Shown here piece after piece: positions 7,783 to 16,614 of a stretch of DNA of 30,986 nucleotides. The first letter of the stretch is position 1; each line of letters begins with the position of its first letter. This stretch comes from JAHEYG01 sp040403535 (GTDB lineage: Bacteria; Bacteroidota; Bacteroidia; B-17B0; Aurantibacillaceae), in the NCBI GenBank assembly GCA_040403535.1, contig JBBAKL010000036.1, positions 1-30,986 on the forward strand, written 5' to 3'. The position numbers and the translations under genes were made by a program. The notes under the pieces were generated by a model. It made no database searches, was not told the DNA's origin, and was given only the letters and a program-made list of their open reading frames with translations.

Positions 7783-10266
7783 TTATTTATGACTACTTCC
7801 TTTTGCTACTGCTGTGGCTGTCCATGGATCTTCCGGCCAGGCATGTTTCGGGTAACGACGTTTCAATTCATTTTTTACTTCAACATAAGTGTTATTCCAA
7901 AAGCTTCTTAAATCAGTAGTAACTTGTACGGGTTTGTAACCAGGCGACAATAAATGCATCACTAATGCTATTTTATCATTATTTATTTTAGGTGTGTCGC
8001 TTAACCCAAACACTTCTTGCAAACGCACTGCTAATACGGGTGCGGCGTCATTTGAAAAATATTCGATTTTTATTTTTGAACCACTCGGTACTTCAATTTT
8101 TTTCGGGGCTAGTATTTCCAACTTCTGCTGTAATTCCCAGTCTAATGAATGTAAGAGAATATTACTTAAGTTTAATTTTTTGAAGTCTTCATTCTTTTTG
8201 ATATCTTTTAAATACGGACTTAGCCATTTGTAATTAGTATGCAATAAATGATCTGTACTAAAATCAGGCCATTCCTCATTCGAGTTCCATTTTTTTAAAC
8301 TTAGAATTCTGTTTTGAAGCTGTACCACATCTTCACTAAAATCTAATAATTGTTCACCTTCATTCTTTACAGCTGCACATAATGCTTCTGTAATCTTTTC
8401 TTCGGATGGATTTGAGATCGGTTTGCTTTGTAGAGTAATATTCCCAATTCGTAATTCTTTATTGGCAACAATGCCACCTTTGCGTGTATCCCAGGTAATG
8501 ATTTCTCTTTCTTTTACCAGCGAAATTAAATCTTTGGGATTTAAAGGAGCCGCCAGAAAAATTTTACCTAAGCCATCGCGTAAATCCATATGCGCAACCG
8601 CTAACCAGCTTTCGTGTGATAAATCGTCTTTATGGCCTACCGCGGCAATCTTACCGTTAGCTAATTGAAACTGCGCGTTGTTACCCGGACGGGCAGAGGC
8701 GATACGCTCAGGATAAGCGTAAGCCAGCAATACACCTGTTTCGTACGGATCAAAGGAGTCATTGCTTACAGGGATATTCAACATCTTTCTGTATGAAGCC
8801 GCAATTTTTTCCATGCGGGAGAATCTTCCTCCGGGTGATTGGTTACTTCTTGCTCTTCTTAAGGCTTCTATTCGCAAATTAATATCAATGCCGCTGTCTT
8901 TTGTTAATGGATCACGTTCTTCTATAATAGAAGCAATATCTGTAGCAAGTGCTTTGCTTAAATCGTTTTCTGCCAACAATAACATGTGTGCAATCCGTGG
9001 GTGACACGCCAGTTTGTGTATTTCTTTTCCGTGCGCTGTTATTTTTCCATTCTCGGTGGCACTAATGTTTTCTAAAATATCGTTAGCTTGTGCTACGGAG
9101 GCTTTTGGAGGAGGGCTGAGCCACGTTAGTTGATTGATATCTTGCACACCCCACTGAGCCATTTCTAAAACCAGAGAAGCTAAATCAGCTTCCATAATTT
9201 CAGGTATACGATGCGCTGCCAAACGTTCGTGGGTGGCTTTGGTCCACATCCGTATACAAACACCACTGCTTAATCGTCCGGCGCGTCCGGCACGTTGATC
9301 GGCAGAATCTTTGGAGATACGTACCGTTTCTAATTTCGTTAATCCCGAGCGTGTATCGAAGCGTGAAATTTTTCCGAAACCTGTATCCACCACAATTTTT
9401 ATTCCTTCAATGGTTAAACTAGTTTCTGCAATTGAGGTAGCTAATACAACTTTGCGTTTTCCGTTTCTATTAGGAAGAATAGCGGCTATTTGCTGATTTT
9501 TCGGTAACTGTCCGTATAAGGCATGAATAGAAAATTCAGGTAATTCATTTAATAAGATCTCTTCACATTTTCTTATATCCGCTTCGCCCGGAAAAAGCAC
9601 CAATACATCTCCTTCATATTTTTTGGAAGCCAGTACAACTTCTCTTGCGGCCAATTCGGGTAACATGCGTTCGTCGGCATCGTTGGAATAAAGAATTTCT
9701 ACAGGATATTGCCGGCCTTCACTTTGTATCACTTTACATTTAAGTAAACCGCTTAATTCAGGAACATTTAATGTGGCCGACATAACCAATATCCGTAAGT
9801 CGGGACGTAATACCTGTTGTGATTCGCGACATAAAGCCAATGCTAAATCCGCATTCAAACTGCGCTCGTGAAATTCATCAAAAATTACCATGCCCACCTC
9901 TTCCAACGCATTATCACTTTGAAGCATGCGCGTTAAAATTCCTTCAGTAACAACTTCAATTTTGGTTGCGGTACTTACCCGTGTTTCAAAACGAATTCTG
10001 AAACCAACTTCTTTACCAACTTCACTCTCTAATAAATCCGACATGCGTTCTGCAATACTTCGCGCGGCTAAACGTCGCGGCTCAAGCATGATGATTTTTT
10101 TGCCATTCAAAAAGGCTTCGTCCATTAAAACAAGCGGCAACAACGTACTCTTACCTGCACCGGGAGGAGCCGTTACAATTAAAGTGTTTTCGTTTGCTAA
10201 ATGTTGTTTTACATCAGTAATAATGTTTGCAACAGGAAGGTCAATATGCAGTGGATCGAAGCTCAA
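7783..10266 (-). CDS. hrpB: ATP-dependent RNA helicase HrpB
   Basis: This is a superfamily 2 DEAH-type helicase of 827 residues, the usual HrpB size. Seen: Walker A in APPGAGKST (33-41), EPRRLAARS (62-70), motif II as DEFHER (130-135), SAT (163-165), and motif VI QRAGRAGR (324-331). The HrpB C-terminal region ends in RRYPKHAWPEDPWTA, which is typical of HrpB and separates it from HrpA. The cellular role of HrpB is poorly known even in E. coli. There is no in-frame ATG upstream. The start is a TTG at 10266, placed 14 bases after a TACCTTTG promoter element. It converges head-on with the 87-aa gene. Confidence 0.95.
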   Translation of the reverse strand: MSFDPLHIDLPVANIITDVKQHLANENTLIVTAPPGAGKSTLLPLVLMDEAFLNGKKIIMLEPRRLAARSIAERMSDLLESEVGKEVGFRIRFETRVSTATKIEVVTEGILTRMLQSDNALEEVGMVIFDEFHERSLNADLALALCRESQQVLRPDLRILVMSATLNVPELSGLLKCKVIQSEGRQYPVEILYSNDADERMLPELAAREVVLASKKYEGDVLVLFPGEADIRKCEEILLNELPEFSIHALYGQLPKNQQIAAILPNRNGKRKVVLATSIAETSLTIEGIKIVVDTGFGKISRFDTRSGLTKLETVRISKDSADQRAGRAGRLSSGVCIRMWTKATHERLAAHRIPEIMEADLASLVLEMAQWGVQDINQLTWLSPPPKASVAQANDILENISATENGKITAHGKEIHKLACHPRIAHMLLLAENDLSKALATDIASIIEERDPLTKDSGIDINLRIEALRRARSNQSPGGRFSRMEKIAASYRKMLNIPVSNDSFDPYETGVLLAYAYPERIASARPGNNAQFQLANGKIAAVGHKDDLSHESWLAVAHMDLRDGLGKIFLAAPLNPKDLISLVKEREIITWDTRKGGIVANKELRIGNITLQSKPISNPSEEKITEALCAAVKNEGEQLLDFSEDVVQLQNRILSLKKWNSNEEWPDFSTDHLLHTNYKWLSPYLKDIKKNEDFKKLNLSNILLHSLDWELQQKLEILAPKKIEVPSGSKIKIEYFSNDAAPVLAVRLQEVFGLSDTPKINNDKIALVMHLLSPGYKPVQVTTDLRSFWNNTYVEVKNELKRRYPKHAWPEDPWTATAVAKGSSHK

Positions 10267-10280
10267 ACTAGTGTGTGCCG

Positions 10281-10288
10281 CAAAGGTA
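10281..10288 (-). promoter_or_regulatory. Promoter -7 element of hrpB
   Basis: TACCTTTG on the minus strand matches TAnnTTTG exactly and lies 14 bases upstream of the TTG start at 10266. It helps to fix this unusual start, because any start further upstream would precede the promoter. Confidence 0.5.
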
Positions 10289-10349
10289 ATGAATTTGTGG
10301 TTGGACGAATTAAATAATAAAGTTAAATTAGCTCAAGCTTAATACGATT

Positions 10350-11492
10350 ATGCAATTACAAAGTAAACTACCAGATGTTGGTACCACTATATTTACAGTG
10401 ATGAGCGCTTTGGCGCGCGAACACAACGCGATTAATTTATCACAAGGCTTTCCTGATTTCGGGTGCTCGCCTAAGTTATTAGAGCTGGCACAAAAGCACA
10501 TGAATGCCGGTTTTAATCAGTATGCACCTATGCAAGGTGTAATTCAGTTGCGCGAACGTATTGCCCAAATTATTTCTAACTGTTACAACGCGAACTATAA
10601 TCCGGATACTGAAATTACCATTACTGCCGGAGCTACTCAGGGTATTTATACTTCTATTGCTGCTTTTATCAATAAAGGCGATGAGGTTGTTGTTTTTGAG
10701 CCCGCATACGATTGTTACATTCCGGCTATTGAAGTACATGGTGGCGTTGCTGTTCCAATACAATTAAACTATCCCGGCTTTACAATCAATTGGGATGAGG
10801 TGAAGAAAAAAGTGAATGACAAAACAAAAATGATCATCATTAATACACCTCATAATCCAAGCGGCACGGTTATAAACGAAAATGATTTAAAGCAACTGGA
10901 GCAGTTAGTAGCAGGAAAAAATATTTTTGTGATTAGTGATGAAGTTTATGAGCACATGGCTTTCGACAACAAACCGCATCAAAGTGTGGCGCGCTTTTCT
11001 TCTTTACGTCAGCAATCCATTATTATTTCGTCATTCGGAAAAACGGTTCACACAACAGGATGGAAAATTGGTTATGTAGCAGCGCCTGCCGAACTGATGA
11101 CGGAGTTCAGAAAAGTACATCAGTTTTTAGTGTTTGCCGTTAATCATCCCTTTCAGTTAGCGCTGGCTGATTATTTAGCCGACACTTCCACCTATCTTGA
11201 GCTAAAAGATTTCTATCAGAAGAAAAGAGATTTGTTCAGGAGCTTAATTTCAGGTTCTCGTTTCACTTTGGAAACCTGCACCGGAACGTACTTCCAGCTG
11301 CTCGGATATAAAAATATTACCGATGAAAAGGACACCGATTTTGCGATTCGGTTAACGAAGGAAAAAAAGTTGGCAAGCGTTCCTTTATCTGTTTTTTATA
11401 CGCAGCCTAAAGATGATAAACTACTTCGTTTTTGTTTTGCCAAAAAAAACGAAACATTACAGCAGGCGGCTGAGGTAATAAATAAAATTTAA
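10350..11492 (+). CDS. PLP-dependent aminotransferase, methionine/kynurenine type
   Basis: This is a 380-residue class I/II (fold type I) aminotransferase. Seen: NAINLSQGFPDF (26-37), the INTPHNPSGTV block (164-174), ISDEVYEHM (195-203) and the PLP lysine K231 in SSFGKTVHTTGWKIGY. The N-terminal TTIFTVMSALAREHNAINLSQGFPDF is very like E. coli YbdL and related methionine-preferring aminotransferases, so a role in methionine salvage (2-oxo-4-methylthiobutanoate to Met) is the best guess. Kynurenine- or glutamine-type activity cannot be excluded. The stop is 2 bases from that of the convergent amidohydrolase. Confidence 0.88.
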   Translation: MQLQSKLPDVGTTIFTVMSALAREHNAINLSQGFPDFGCSPKLLELAQKHMNAGFNQYAPMQGVIQLRERIAQIISNCYNANYNPDTEITITAGATQGIYTSIAAFINKGDEVVVFEPAYDCYIPAIEVHGGVAVPIQLNYPGFTINWDEVKKKVNDKTKMIIINTPHNPSGTVINENDLKQLEQLVAGKNIFVISDEVYEHMAFDNKPHQSVARFSSLRQQSIIISSFGKTVHTTGWKIGYVAAPAELMTEFRKVHQFLVFAVNHPFQLALADYLADTSTYLELKDFYQKKRDLFRSLISGSRFTLETCTGTYFQLLGYKNITDEKDTDFAIRLTKEKKLASVPLSVFYTQPKDDKLLRFCFAKKNETLQQAAEVINKI

Positions 11493-11494
11493 TA

Positions 11495-12784
11495 CTATTT
11501 CGTGCTAGATTTGTTTATTCCTAAAAGCTGATTTTGTGAGTAGTAAACTCCATGAATAATAGTTCCTTCTACTTGTTTAATGTTCTCAATGTTTTCAAGG
11601 GGATTTGCGCGCAATAAAACCAAATCGGCACGTTTACCCTGTTCAACAGTTCCTGCAGTTTTCTCATGGCCTAAAAAAACAGCAGCATTTAACGTAGCGC
11701 ATTTTAAAATCTGATAATTATCTAAACCTGCTTCCTTGTATAATTTCATTTCTTCAGCCATAGCGAAACCGGGCACATTAAATGCGCCGTCATCAGGACT
11801 GATTAAAAGATTGACGTTGTTATCAGCCATTTGTTTAAGCGCTAAATTAAACTCGGAAAACTTCTTCTTGTAGGCTTCTACGTAATTGGTTTCAAAAGCA
11901 TCCTTCATTTGTTCTTTAGTTGCGTTAAGCGCTTCGTTAAATTCTCTTTGCCATTTGCTTCTTACATCTCCGCTTAAATATTCCATTCCGTTACGTGCCT
12001 GCAATTCGACTTCCGTATAGGCAAAAGAAAATACTTTGTAAAATGAAAGGGTGGGACAGATGGAAGTGTTTTTCTGTTTTATTTTTTTAATCACCTTCTC
12101 AAATTCGGCTGTATTATTGTTGTAAGCAGCAAGTACGGGTTGAAAATGTTCAACAGATACAAAGTCGTTTTCAATTGATTCATCCAGGCTTTTATTAAAC
12201 GCGTGACCTGCTAAAGGAATCTTATAGCTGTAACAGGCTGCAGATAAAAACTCCATGCGTTTTTGTTTTAATCCGCCAAGATATTTGATGAAGTCGAATT
12301 TTTTAATTTTTGCATCAAATATAATCGCTTCAATTTTATCTTTGGTTAAAACAGAATCCACCTGAGGAAAAACATACGACACATGCAATTCCGGTCCTAC
12401 CTTTAGTTTGCTTGAAATACTGTCACGTAATTTAATTTGTGCCCCATTGCCACGCATGCTGCGAACACTAATTACACCGGAAGCTAATTGCAATTTTAAA
12501 TACAGGTCGGTACTAATCAAACTTCCGCTGTCGGGTAAATGACCGTGCATATCATACATTCCCGGAATGAGGTATTTTCCTTTGCCATCGATGCTTTTAT
12601 AATCTTTAAATGGTAATTTGGTTCCACCGGTTACAATTTTATCAATAACGCCATTGGTGATGTACACATTCATGTTAGTAAGCACGGTGTTGGTATAAAC
12701 GGGAATGATGTCAACGTTGGTAACAACAAGGTTTTGACTCTTTAACCCGAAGGAGATAAGGCATAAAAAGATGATTTTTCTCAT
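11495..12784 (-). CDS. Exported amidohydrolase-family protein
   Basis: This 429-residue metal-dependent hydrolase of the amidohydrolase superfamily carries a Sec signal peptide (MRKIIFLCLISFGLKSQ), so it likely acts in the periplasm or outside the cell. The beta-strand-1 metal motif HGH lies at 80-82 (MYDMHGHLPDSG). Further candidate metal ligands are in AGHAF, VEHFQP and SPDDGA, and the C-terminal TVEQGKRADLVLL block is typical of imidazolonepropionase-like and prolidase-like members. The substrate is unknown. The frame extends to 12916, but the ATG at 12784 begins the signal peptide, and the extension would overlap the divergent neighbour. Confidence 0.85.
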   Translation of the reverse strand: MRKIIFLCLISFGLKSQNLVVTNVDIIPVYTNTVLTNMNVYITNGVIDKIVTGGTKLPFKDYKSIDGKGKYLIPGMYDMHGHLPDSGSLISTDLYLKLQLASGVISVRSMRGNGAQIKLRDSISSKLKVGPELHVSYVFPQVDSVLTKDKIEAIIFDAKIKKFDFIKYLGGLKQKRMEFLSAACYSYKIPLAGHAFNKSLDESIENDFVSVEHFQPVLAAYNNNTAEFEKVIKKIKQKNTSICPTLSFYKVFSFAYTEVELQARNGMEYLSGDVRSKWQREFNEALNATKEQMKDAFETNYVEAYKKKFSEFNLALKQMADNNVNLLISPDDGAFNVPGFAMAEEMKLYKEAGLDNYQILKCATLNAAVFLGHEKTAGTVEQGKRADLVLLRANPLENIENIKQVEGTIIHGVYYSQNQLLGINKSSTK

Positions 12785-12857
12785 GATGAACATTTTAATC
12801 CCAACGAAAGTAATAGAAAAACAAGAATATTCGTTTAGAATTTCTACTTTAAATAGT

Positions 12858-13520
12858 ATGAAATTTATATGTTCATTCATTCTCCTGTTTTGTCTGCAGC
12901 TAAACGCGCAAGACACCTTGTGTTTTAGGAATGGAGATGTTAAAACTGAAAAGGTAACAGAGATTGCACCAAGCGAAATTAAGTATTACAGAAATCTTTA
13001 TGGAGATGGGCCGCTTTATGTGGTTTATAAAAGCAATGTGGCAGAAATTTCCTATGCGAGCGGACAAAAAGATGTGTTTAACTCTGTAAGTAAATCGCCA
13101 ACTCAAGTAAGTCCAATGCAGTCACAGCAACCGGTTGTGAATTACATACCTGCTAATAAACTTGAAATTACGGACAAAAAAGTTTACCTGAATGGAAGGG
13201 CAGTTGAAGAGACACGTATGCAGCGGATGATTTTCGCATTGGATGATATGGATAAAAAAGCGCGATTGCAAAAGAAGCTCAACGAAATGAAAGGTTATAA
13301 AAAGAAACAATATGCATTCGGTTTTTCAGGAATTGGCGCGGCAGTAGGAAGTGTTTATGCCGGAATGATGATGATGGTGTTAAGCTATGAACCCGTATAT
13401 TTTGTGGGAGGATTTGTGGGAGGTGTGGCTTTTGGTGTTACAGGAGGCATACTGGCTAAAACTTTTAAAGACAAACGCATAAAAGCATTTCTCGAGACAG
13501 CCAAACTTTATAACGAATAA
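12858..13520 (+). CDS. Secreted/membrane protein of unknown function, 220 aa
   Basis: I do not recognise a named family. An N-terminal signal peptide (MKFICSFILLFCLQLNAQ) is followed by a small beta-rich region (DTLCFRNGDVKTEKVTEI...SEIKYY) like those of many Bacteroidota proteins that start with DTI-x-x-K-x-G. A linker rich in Ser, Pro and Gln follows. The C-terminal half has two glycine-rich hydrophobic stretches (FGFSGIGAAVGSVYAGMMMMVLSY and FVGGFVGGVAFGVTGGILA, split here only by a short turn) that look membrane-inserted. I chose the ATG at 12858 because it opens the signal peptide. The frame itself is open from 12771. The next gene (13524) is a decayed paralogue, and the pair is a tandem duplication. 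Confidence 0.75.
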   Translation: MKFICSFILLFCLQLNAQDTLCFRNGDVKTEKVTEIAPSEIKYYRNLYGDGPLYVVYKSNVAEISYASGQKDVFNSVSKSPTQVSPMQSQQPVVNYIPANKLEITDKKVYLNGRAVEETRMQRMIFALDDMDKKARLQKKLNEMKGYKKKQYAFGFSGIGAAVGSVYAGMMMMVLSYEPVYFVGGFVGGVAFGVTGGILAKTFKDKRIKAFLETAKLYNE

Positions 13521-13523
13521 AAC

Positions 13524-14200
13524 ATGATCGGTAAAAGATTAGTGATTATACTAGCGGTGTTAGTGACAAAGTTGTCGGCACAAGACACTATTTATAAAAA
13601 AGACGGTTCTGTTCTTGGCGCGAAGATAATTGAGATTAATATTTCCGATGTAAAGTACAAAAGTTCATCAAATCCCGATGCCCCCTCTATTCGCTCTATA
13701 AAACGGATATTTTACGTATCCGGTATCAAAATGGCATGACCGATACTTTTTCTGTTGCGCCTAAACATATAACCCACGCACTGGATCATGAATCAGTAAA
13801 GCCGGTTGTAAAATCGCCATGTAAACTATTTAAAAAAGGCGTATCGTATTATTGTAACGATACACGTTTAAATAAGGTAGAAATGCAGATGATAGTTCGC
13901 AATCACGCCACGGTAACCGCCAATAAGGATTTAACAGACACGTATAATAGTTATCGCCTGAATAAAGGCTTACATACCGGACTTTCTGTAGGCGCTATTC
14001 CGGTTTTTGTTGCAGGCAGTTTGTTTTATGTTTTGGGCACGATTGTGGATGATTTAGGAGGGGGTTCCGTTATCAAATAAAGAGGTTTTATTTTTTTAGC
14101 TTTGGGTGGAGCGATTGAGATAGGCGCCATCACCGCTTTTGTAAACAAGAACATTCGGTTTAATCAGTGTGTAGAAAAATACAATAAGAGTATTCCTTAG
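13524..14200 (+). pseudogene. Decayed tandem paralogue of the 12858-13520 gene
   Basis: It begins 3 bases after its neighbour with a signal peptide (MIGKRLVIILAVLVTKLSAQ) and then DTIYKKDGSVLGAKIIEI, which lines up with the neighbour's DTLCFRNGDVKTEKVTEI. The first frame closes at 13739. The homologous reading continues in the next frame (LYSLYKTDILRIRYQNGMTDTF) if one base is added to the C-run at 13681-13685. That frame stops at a TAA (14078-14080) inside the membrane region. The same frame beyond the stop still encodes matching protein (RGFIFLALGGAIEIGA...NKSIP) up to a TAG at 14198-14200. One frameshift plus one in-frame stop therefore separate three conserved pieces. Sequencing error is possible but less likely, because neighbouring housekeeping genes are intact. 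Confidence 0.8.
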
Positions 14201-14347
14201 TTATTTTTTTCCCGGGCACTTTTTGCAGCGGTCCCCTTTTTTAAAGCTTTTGCAACATTTCTTTCCTTTTTTACAGGTATCTGAAAATGGCATTAATGGA
14301 TGGTTTAGCGTCCATTTTTTTGAGGTAGTGCAGAATTCGATGATCAT
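14201..14347 (-). CDS. Possible Cys/Lys-rich mini-protein, 48 aa
   Basis: This is an open frame of 48 codons from ATG 14347 (or 30 codons from ATG 14293) to TAA 14201-14203. The last 24 residues hold five cysteines (C25, C31, C32, C41, C44, plus C6 upstream) and eleven lysines, in the style of CKKGKKCCKSF and CKKCPGKK. Such Cys-Lys tails occur in small, often secreted, metal-binding proteins of Bacteroidota, but no signal peptide is in frame here. It could be a real metal-binding peptide or the tail of a decayed gene, since it lies beside a pseudogene in a stretch without other coding. It would be missed by gene callers with a 60-codon floor. Confidence 0.3.
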   Translation of the reverse strand: MIIEFCTTSKKWTLNHPLMPFSDTCKKGKKCCKSFKKGDRCKKCPGKK

Positions 14348-14468
14348 GGTTCAAAGATGCGCTTTTATCAGCAAAACAGTAATACCATAAAACGGGTATT
14401 TTAAGGGTAATGACGAAAATCAATTTTTTGGAGATGGGCATAATAAACCCGAAATTTATAGGACGAAA

Positions 14469-15560
14469 ATGACCATTTCTCCTCTTCATAACTGGATTAT
14501 AAAGGATAAAGAACCGCTGATTATTGCCGGTCCGTGCGGTGCCGAGACCCGTGAACAGGTCATGACCATTGCTGAAGGAATTTCTAAAATTCCGATGGTG
14601 AAATTGTTCCGCGCCGGTATTTGGAAGCCGCGTACCCGTCCTAATAGTTTTGAAGGTGTTGGAGAGGAAGGACTAAAATGGCTTAACGAGGTACAAGAAG
14701 TTTATGGACTGAAAACAGCCGTTGAAGTGGCCAACGCACAGCATGTTGATTTGGCGTTGAAGTACAAAGTGGATGTTTTGTGGGTTGGAGCGCGCACTAC
14801 GGTTAATCCGTTTAGTGTACAGGAAATTGCCGATGCGATTAAAGGAACAGATATTCCGGTAATGGTTAAAAATCCGGTTCATGCCGATTTGCATTTATGG
14901 ATAGGCGCATTGGAACGCATCAATAATGCGGGCATAAAAAACATAGCAGCTATTCACCGTGGATTTCATACGGCCGGAAAAAGCAAATACCGCAATAAAC
15001 CCATGTGGGAAATTGCCATCGAATTAAAAACACTTTTTCCGGATTTACCCATCATTTGCGACCCAAGCCACATTGGAGGCAAGCGTGATTTAATTGAAGG
15101 GATTTCACAAAAAGCATTAAACATGGGCTTTAACGGATTAATGATTGAAACACATCCGTATCCCGAAAAAGCATGGAGTGATGCCGCTCAGCAGATAACG
15201 CCTGACGAATTGGGCGAATTACTCAATCGTTTACATTTCCCGGATACAAGCACTACCGATGTGGAATTTACCAATAAATTAAAATCGTTACGCCTAATGG
15301 TAGATGAAGTGGATGACGAGCTCATTAATTTGCTGGCAAAACGCTTACAGGTTATTGAAGAAATGGCCTTGTATAAAAAAGAACAAAAAATTACTACTTT
15401 TCAATTAGAGCGTTGGCAGGAAATTTTACGCACGCGCACACAATGGGCAGAGAAGTTAGGTATATCCCGACACCATATCGAAAAAATTTGTCAGCTCTTA
15501 CACGAAGAATCCATTCGAGTTCAGAATGATGTTATCAATAAAAAAACGGCAGATGAATAA
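14469..15560 (+). CDS. Bifunctional DAHP synthase / chorismate mutase
   Basis: This 363-residue fusion covers two points of aromatic amino acid synthesis. The N-terminal DAHP synthase (about 5-260, the KDO8P-synthase-like class) joins phosphoenolpyruvate and erythrose 4-phosphate. The C-terminal AroQ-type chorismate mutase (about 268-350) makes prephenate. Seen: IIAGPCGAE (18-26, metal-binding Cys23), FRAGIWKPRTRPNSFEG (47-63), CDPSHIGG (197-204) and ETHPYP (227-232). In the mutase part, the helix LRLMVDEVDDELINLLAKRL carries the usual Arg/Asp/Lys pattern. In such fusions the mutase domain usually gives feedback control by prephenate or its products (known for Bacillus-type enzymes). The stop codon sits in the loop of a terminator hairpin. 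Confidence 0.93.
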   Translation: MTISPLHNWIIKDKEPLIIAGPCGAETREQVMTIAEGISKIPMVKLFRAGIWKPRTRPNSFEGVGEEGLKWLNEVQEVYGLKTAVEVANAQHVDLALKYKVDVLWVGARTTVNPFSVQEIADAIKGTDIPVMVKNPVHADLHLWIGALERINNAGIKNIAAIHRGFHTAGKSKYRNKPMWEIAIELKTLFPDLPIICDPSHIGGKRDLIEGISQKALNMGFNGLMIETHPYPEKAWSDAAQQITPDELGELLNRLHFPDTSTTDVEFTNKLKSLRLMVDEVDDELINLLAKRLQVIEEMALYKKEQKITTFQLERWQEILRTRTQWAEKLGISRHHIEKICQLLHEESIRVQNDVINKKTADE

Positions 15561-15575
15561 TCTGCCGTTTTTTTG
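15541..15575. terminator. Bidirectional terminator between the DAHP synthase and coiled-coil genes
   Basis: AACGGCAGAT pairs with ATCTGCCGTT around a 5-base centre that includes the TAA of the upstream gene. A-runs to the left and T-runs to the right make it work on both strands, which suits the convergent gene ending at 15594. Confidence 0.85.
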
Positions 15576-15593
15576 TATAGATGTTTTTTGTGT

Positions 15594-16523
15594 TTAATCT
15601 AGTTTAAGTGTGGTAGACCCAACGATTACCTTATCGCAGGTTACCTCAATAATATAATTGCCCGGAACTAAAGGCGAATTTCCTTCGCAATACGTAACAC
15701 CTGCAATCTCAACATTGGCATAATTTAAAGCCGTTTTTCCCGCGTAATAGCCTGTTGAATTGTCAAAGGTAAATTTGAAAGAGTCGTCGTAATTTTTAGC
15801 CATTTCTTTACCATCCGGCGTAATGATGCGGACGTAAACGGTTTTTTCACCCGGCTTGGCAATTTTATTTTCACCTAACGAGAAAGACACTTTTATTTTA
15901 TCGGCACGTTTGGCTTTTGAAGTTTCCGATTCTTTTTTTCCTCCGTTTTTTAATTTAACCGCTACCGCTTTCACATTAAAGCAGGTTAAAACGGATCCTT
16001 TTTCGATGGTGGCTTTTAACTCGTCTTTTTCTTTATTTAAAGTGGTGATTTTACCTTTTTCGTTATCCAGTTCTTTCAGAACATTTTGTTTTTCTACAAT
16101 CAGATTTTTATTTAAGGTTCCTAAAGAGTCGATGGTGTGTACATAGCCAATCATGATCTGACGAAGGGTTTCTGTTTCTTTTTTCAGTTTAGCAATGATG
16201 TAGCTGTCGTCTTTGTGTTTTTCGGCTTCTTTTAATAATTGTTCGATATAGGCTTTTTTCTCGTCAATTTCTTTTTGCAGCGCCGCATCATTTGTTTTTA
16301 AGTTATCGTATTCGTGCTGTAAGGCTAATAAATCGCTTTTAATGTTATTTCGTTCTACTACTACCTTTTCGGTAACAACAATTTGTTCGGCGGCTTTATT
16401 TCTTTCCTGCAGGTAAAGCCAGATGGTAATTAGGTTACTGCCTAACAACAAGGCAATAATGATCCACAATAATCTACCGCGTTTTTTTTCTTCTTTCTGA
16501 ATATCGTTTTGTTGTTCTGTCAT
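15594..16523 (-). CDS. Membrane-anchored coiled-coil protein of unknown function
   Basis: The protein has 309 residues. A short charged N-terminus is followed by one membrane helix (LLWIIIALLLGSNLITIWLY, about 18-37). A long coiled coil of roughly 40-175 is rich in Glu, Lys and Leu. A C-terminal beta-sandwich-like domain of about 180-309 includes VYVRIITPDGKEM and VPGNYIIEVTCDKVIVGSTTL. The C-terminal domain should face the periplasm if the N-terminus is inside. Similar proteins are common in Bacteroidota, without a proven function. I prefer the ATG at 16523 to a TTG two codons upstream. A -7 element lies at 16545-16552. Confidence 0.8.
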   Translation of the reverse strand: MTEQQNDIQKEEKKRGRLLWIIIALLLGSNLITIWLYLQERNKAAEQIVVTEKVVVERNNIKSDLLALQHEYDNLKTNDAALQKEIDEKKAYIEQLLKEAEKHKDDSYIIAKLKKETETLRQIMIGYVHTIDSLGTLNKNLIVEKQNVLKELDNEKGKITTLNKEKDELKATIEKGSVLTCFNVKAVAVKLKNGGKKESETSKAKRADKIKVSFSLGENKIAKPGEKTVYVRIITPDGKEMAKNYDDSFKFTFDNSTGYYAGKTALNYANVEIAGVTYCEGNSPLVPGNYIIEVTCDKVIVGSTTLKLD

Positions 16524-16544
16524 GGTCAATCGCTTCTTTTAGGG

Positions 16545-16552
16545 CAAAATTA
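16545..16552 (-). promoter_or_regulatory. Promoter -7 element for the coiled-coil gene
   Basis: TAATTTTG on the minus strand matches TAnnTTTG exactly and lies 21 bases before the ATG at 16523. Confidence 0.45.
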
Positions 16553-16614
16553 TGTATTTTAGGCCCGTCTTAAGGGCTAATAATTCTTAAATCTTAACAC
16601 CAATTTGTGAATTG

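Noticed and set aside
12771..12857. N-terminal extension of the 249-codon frame
   Set aside because: The extension overlaps the divergent amidohydrolase start, and the ATG at 12858 gives a clean signal peptide.
13736..14080. 114-codon frame as an independent gene
   Set aside because: It aligns with the middle of the neighbouring 12858-13520 product and has no signal peptide of its own. It is the second piece of the broken paralogue.
14271..14489. 72-codon minus-strand frame (MKRRNGHFRPINFGF...) overlapping the DAHP synthase start
   Set aside because: It overlaps a certain gene on the other strand and shows no family signature. The part with unusual composition lies in a different frame (14201-14347).
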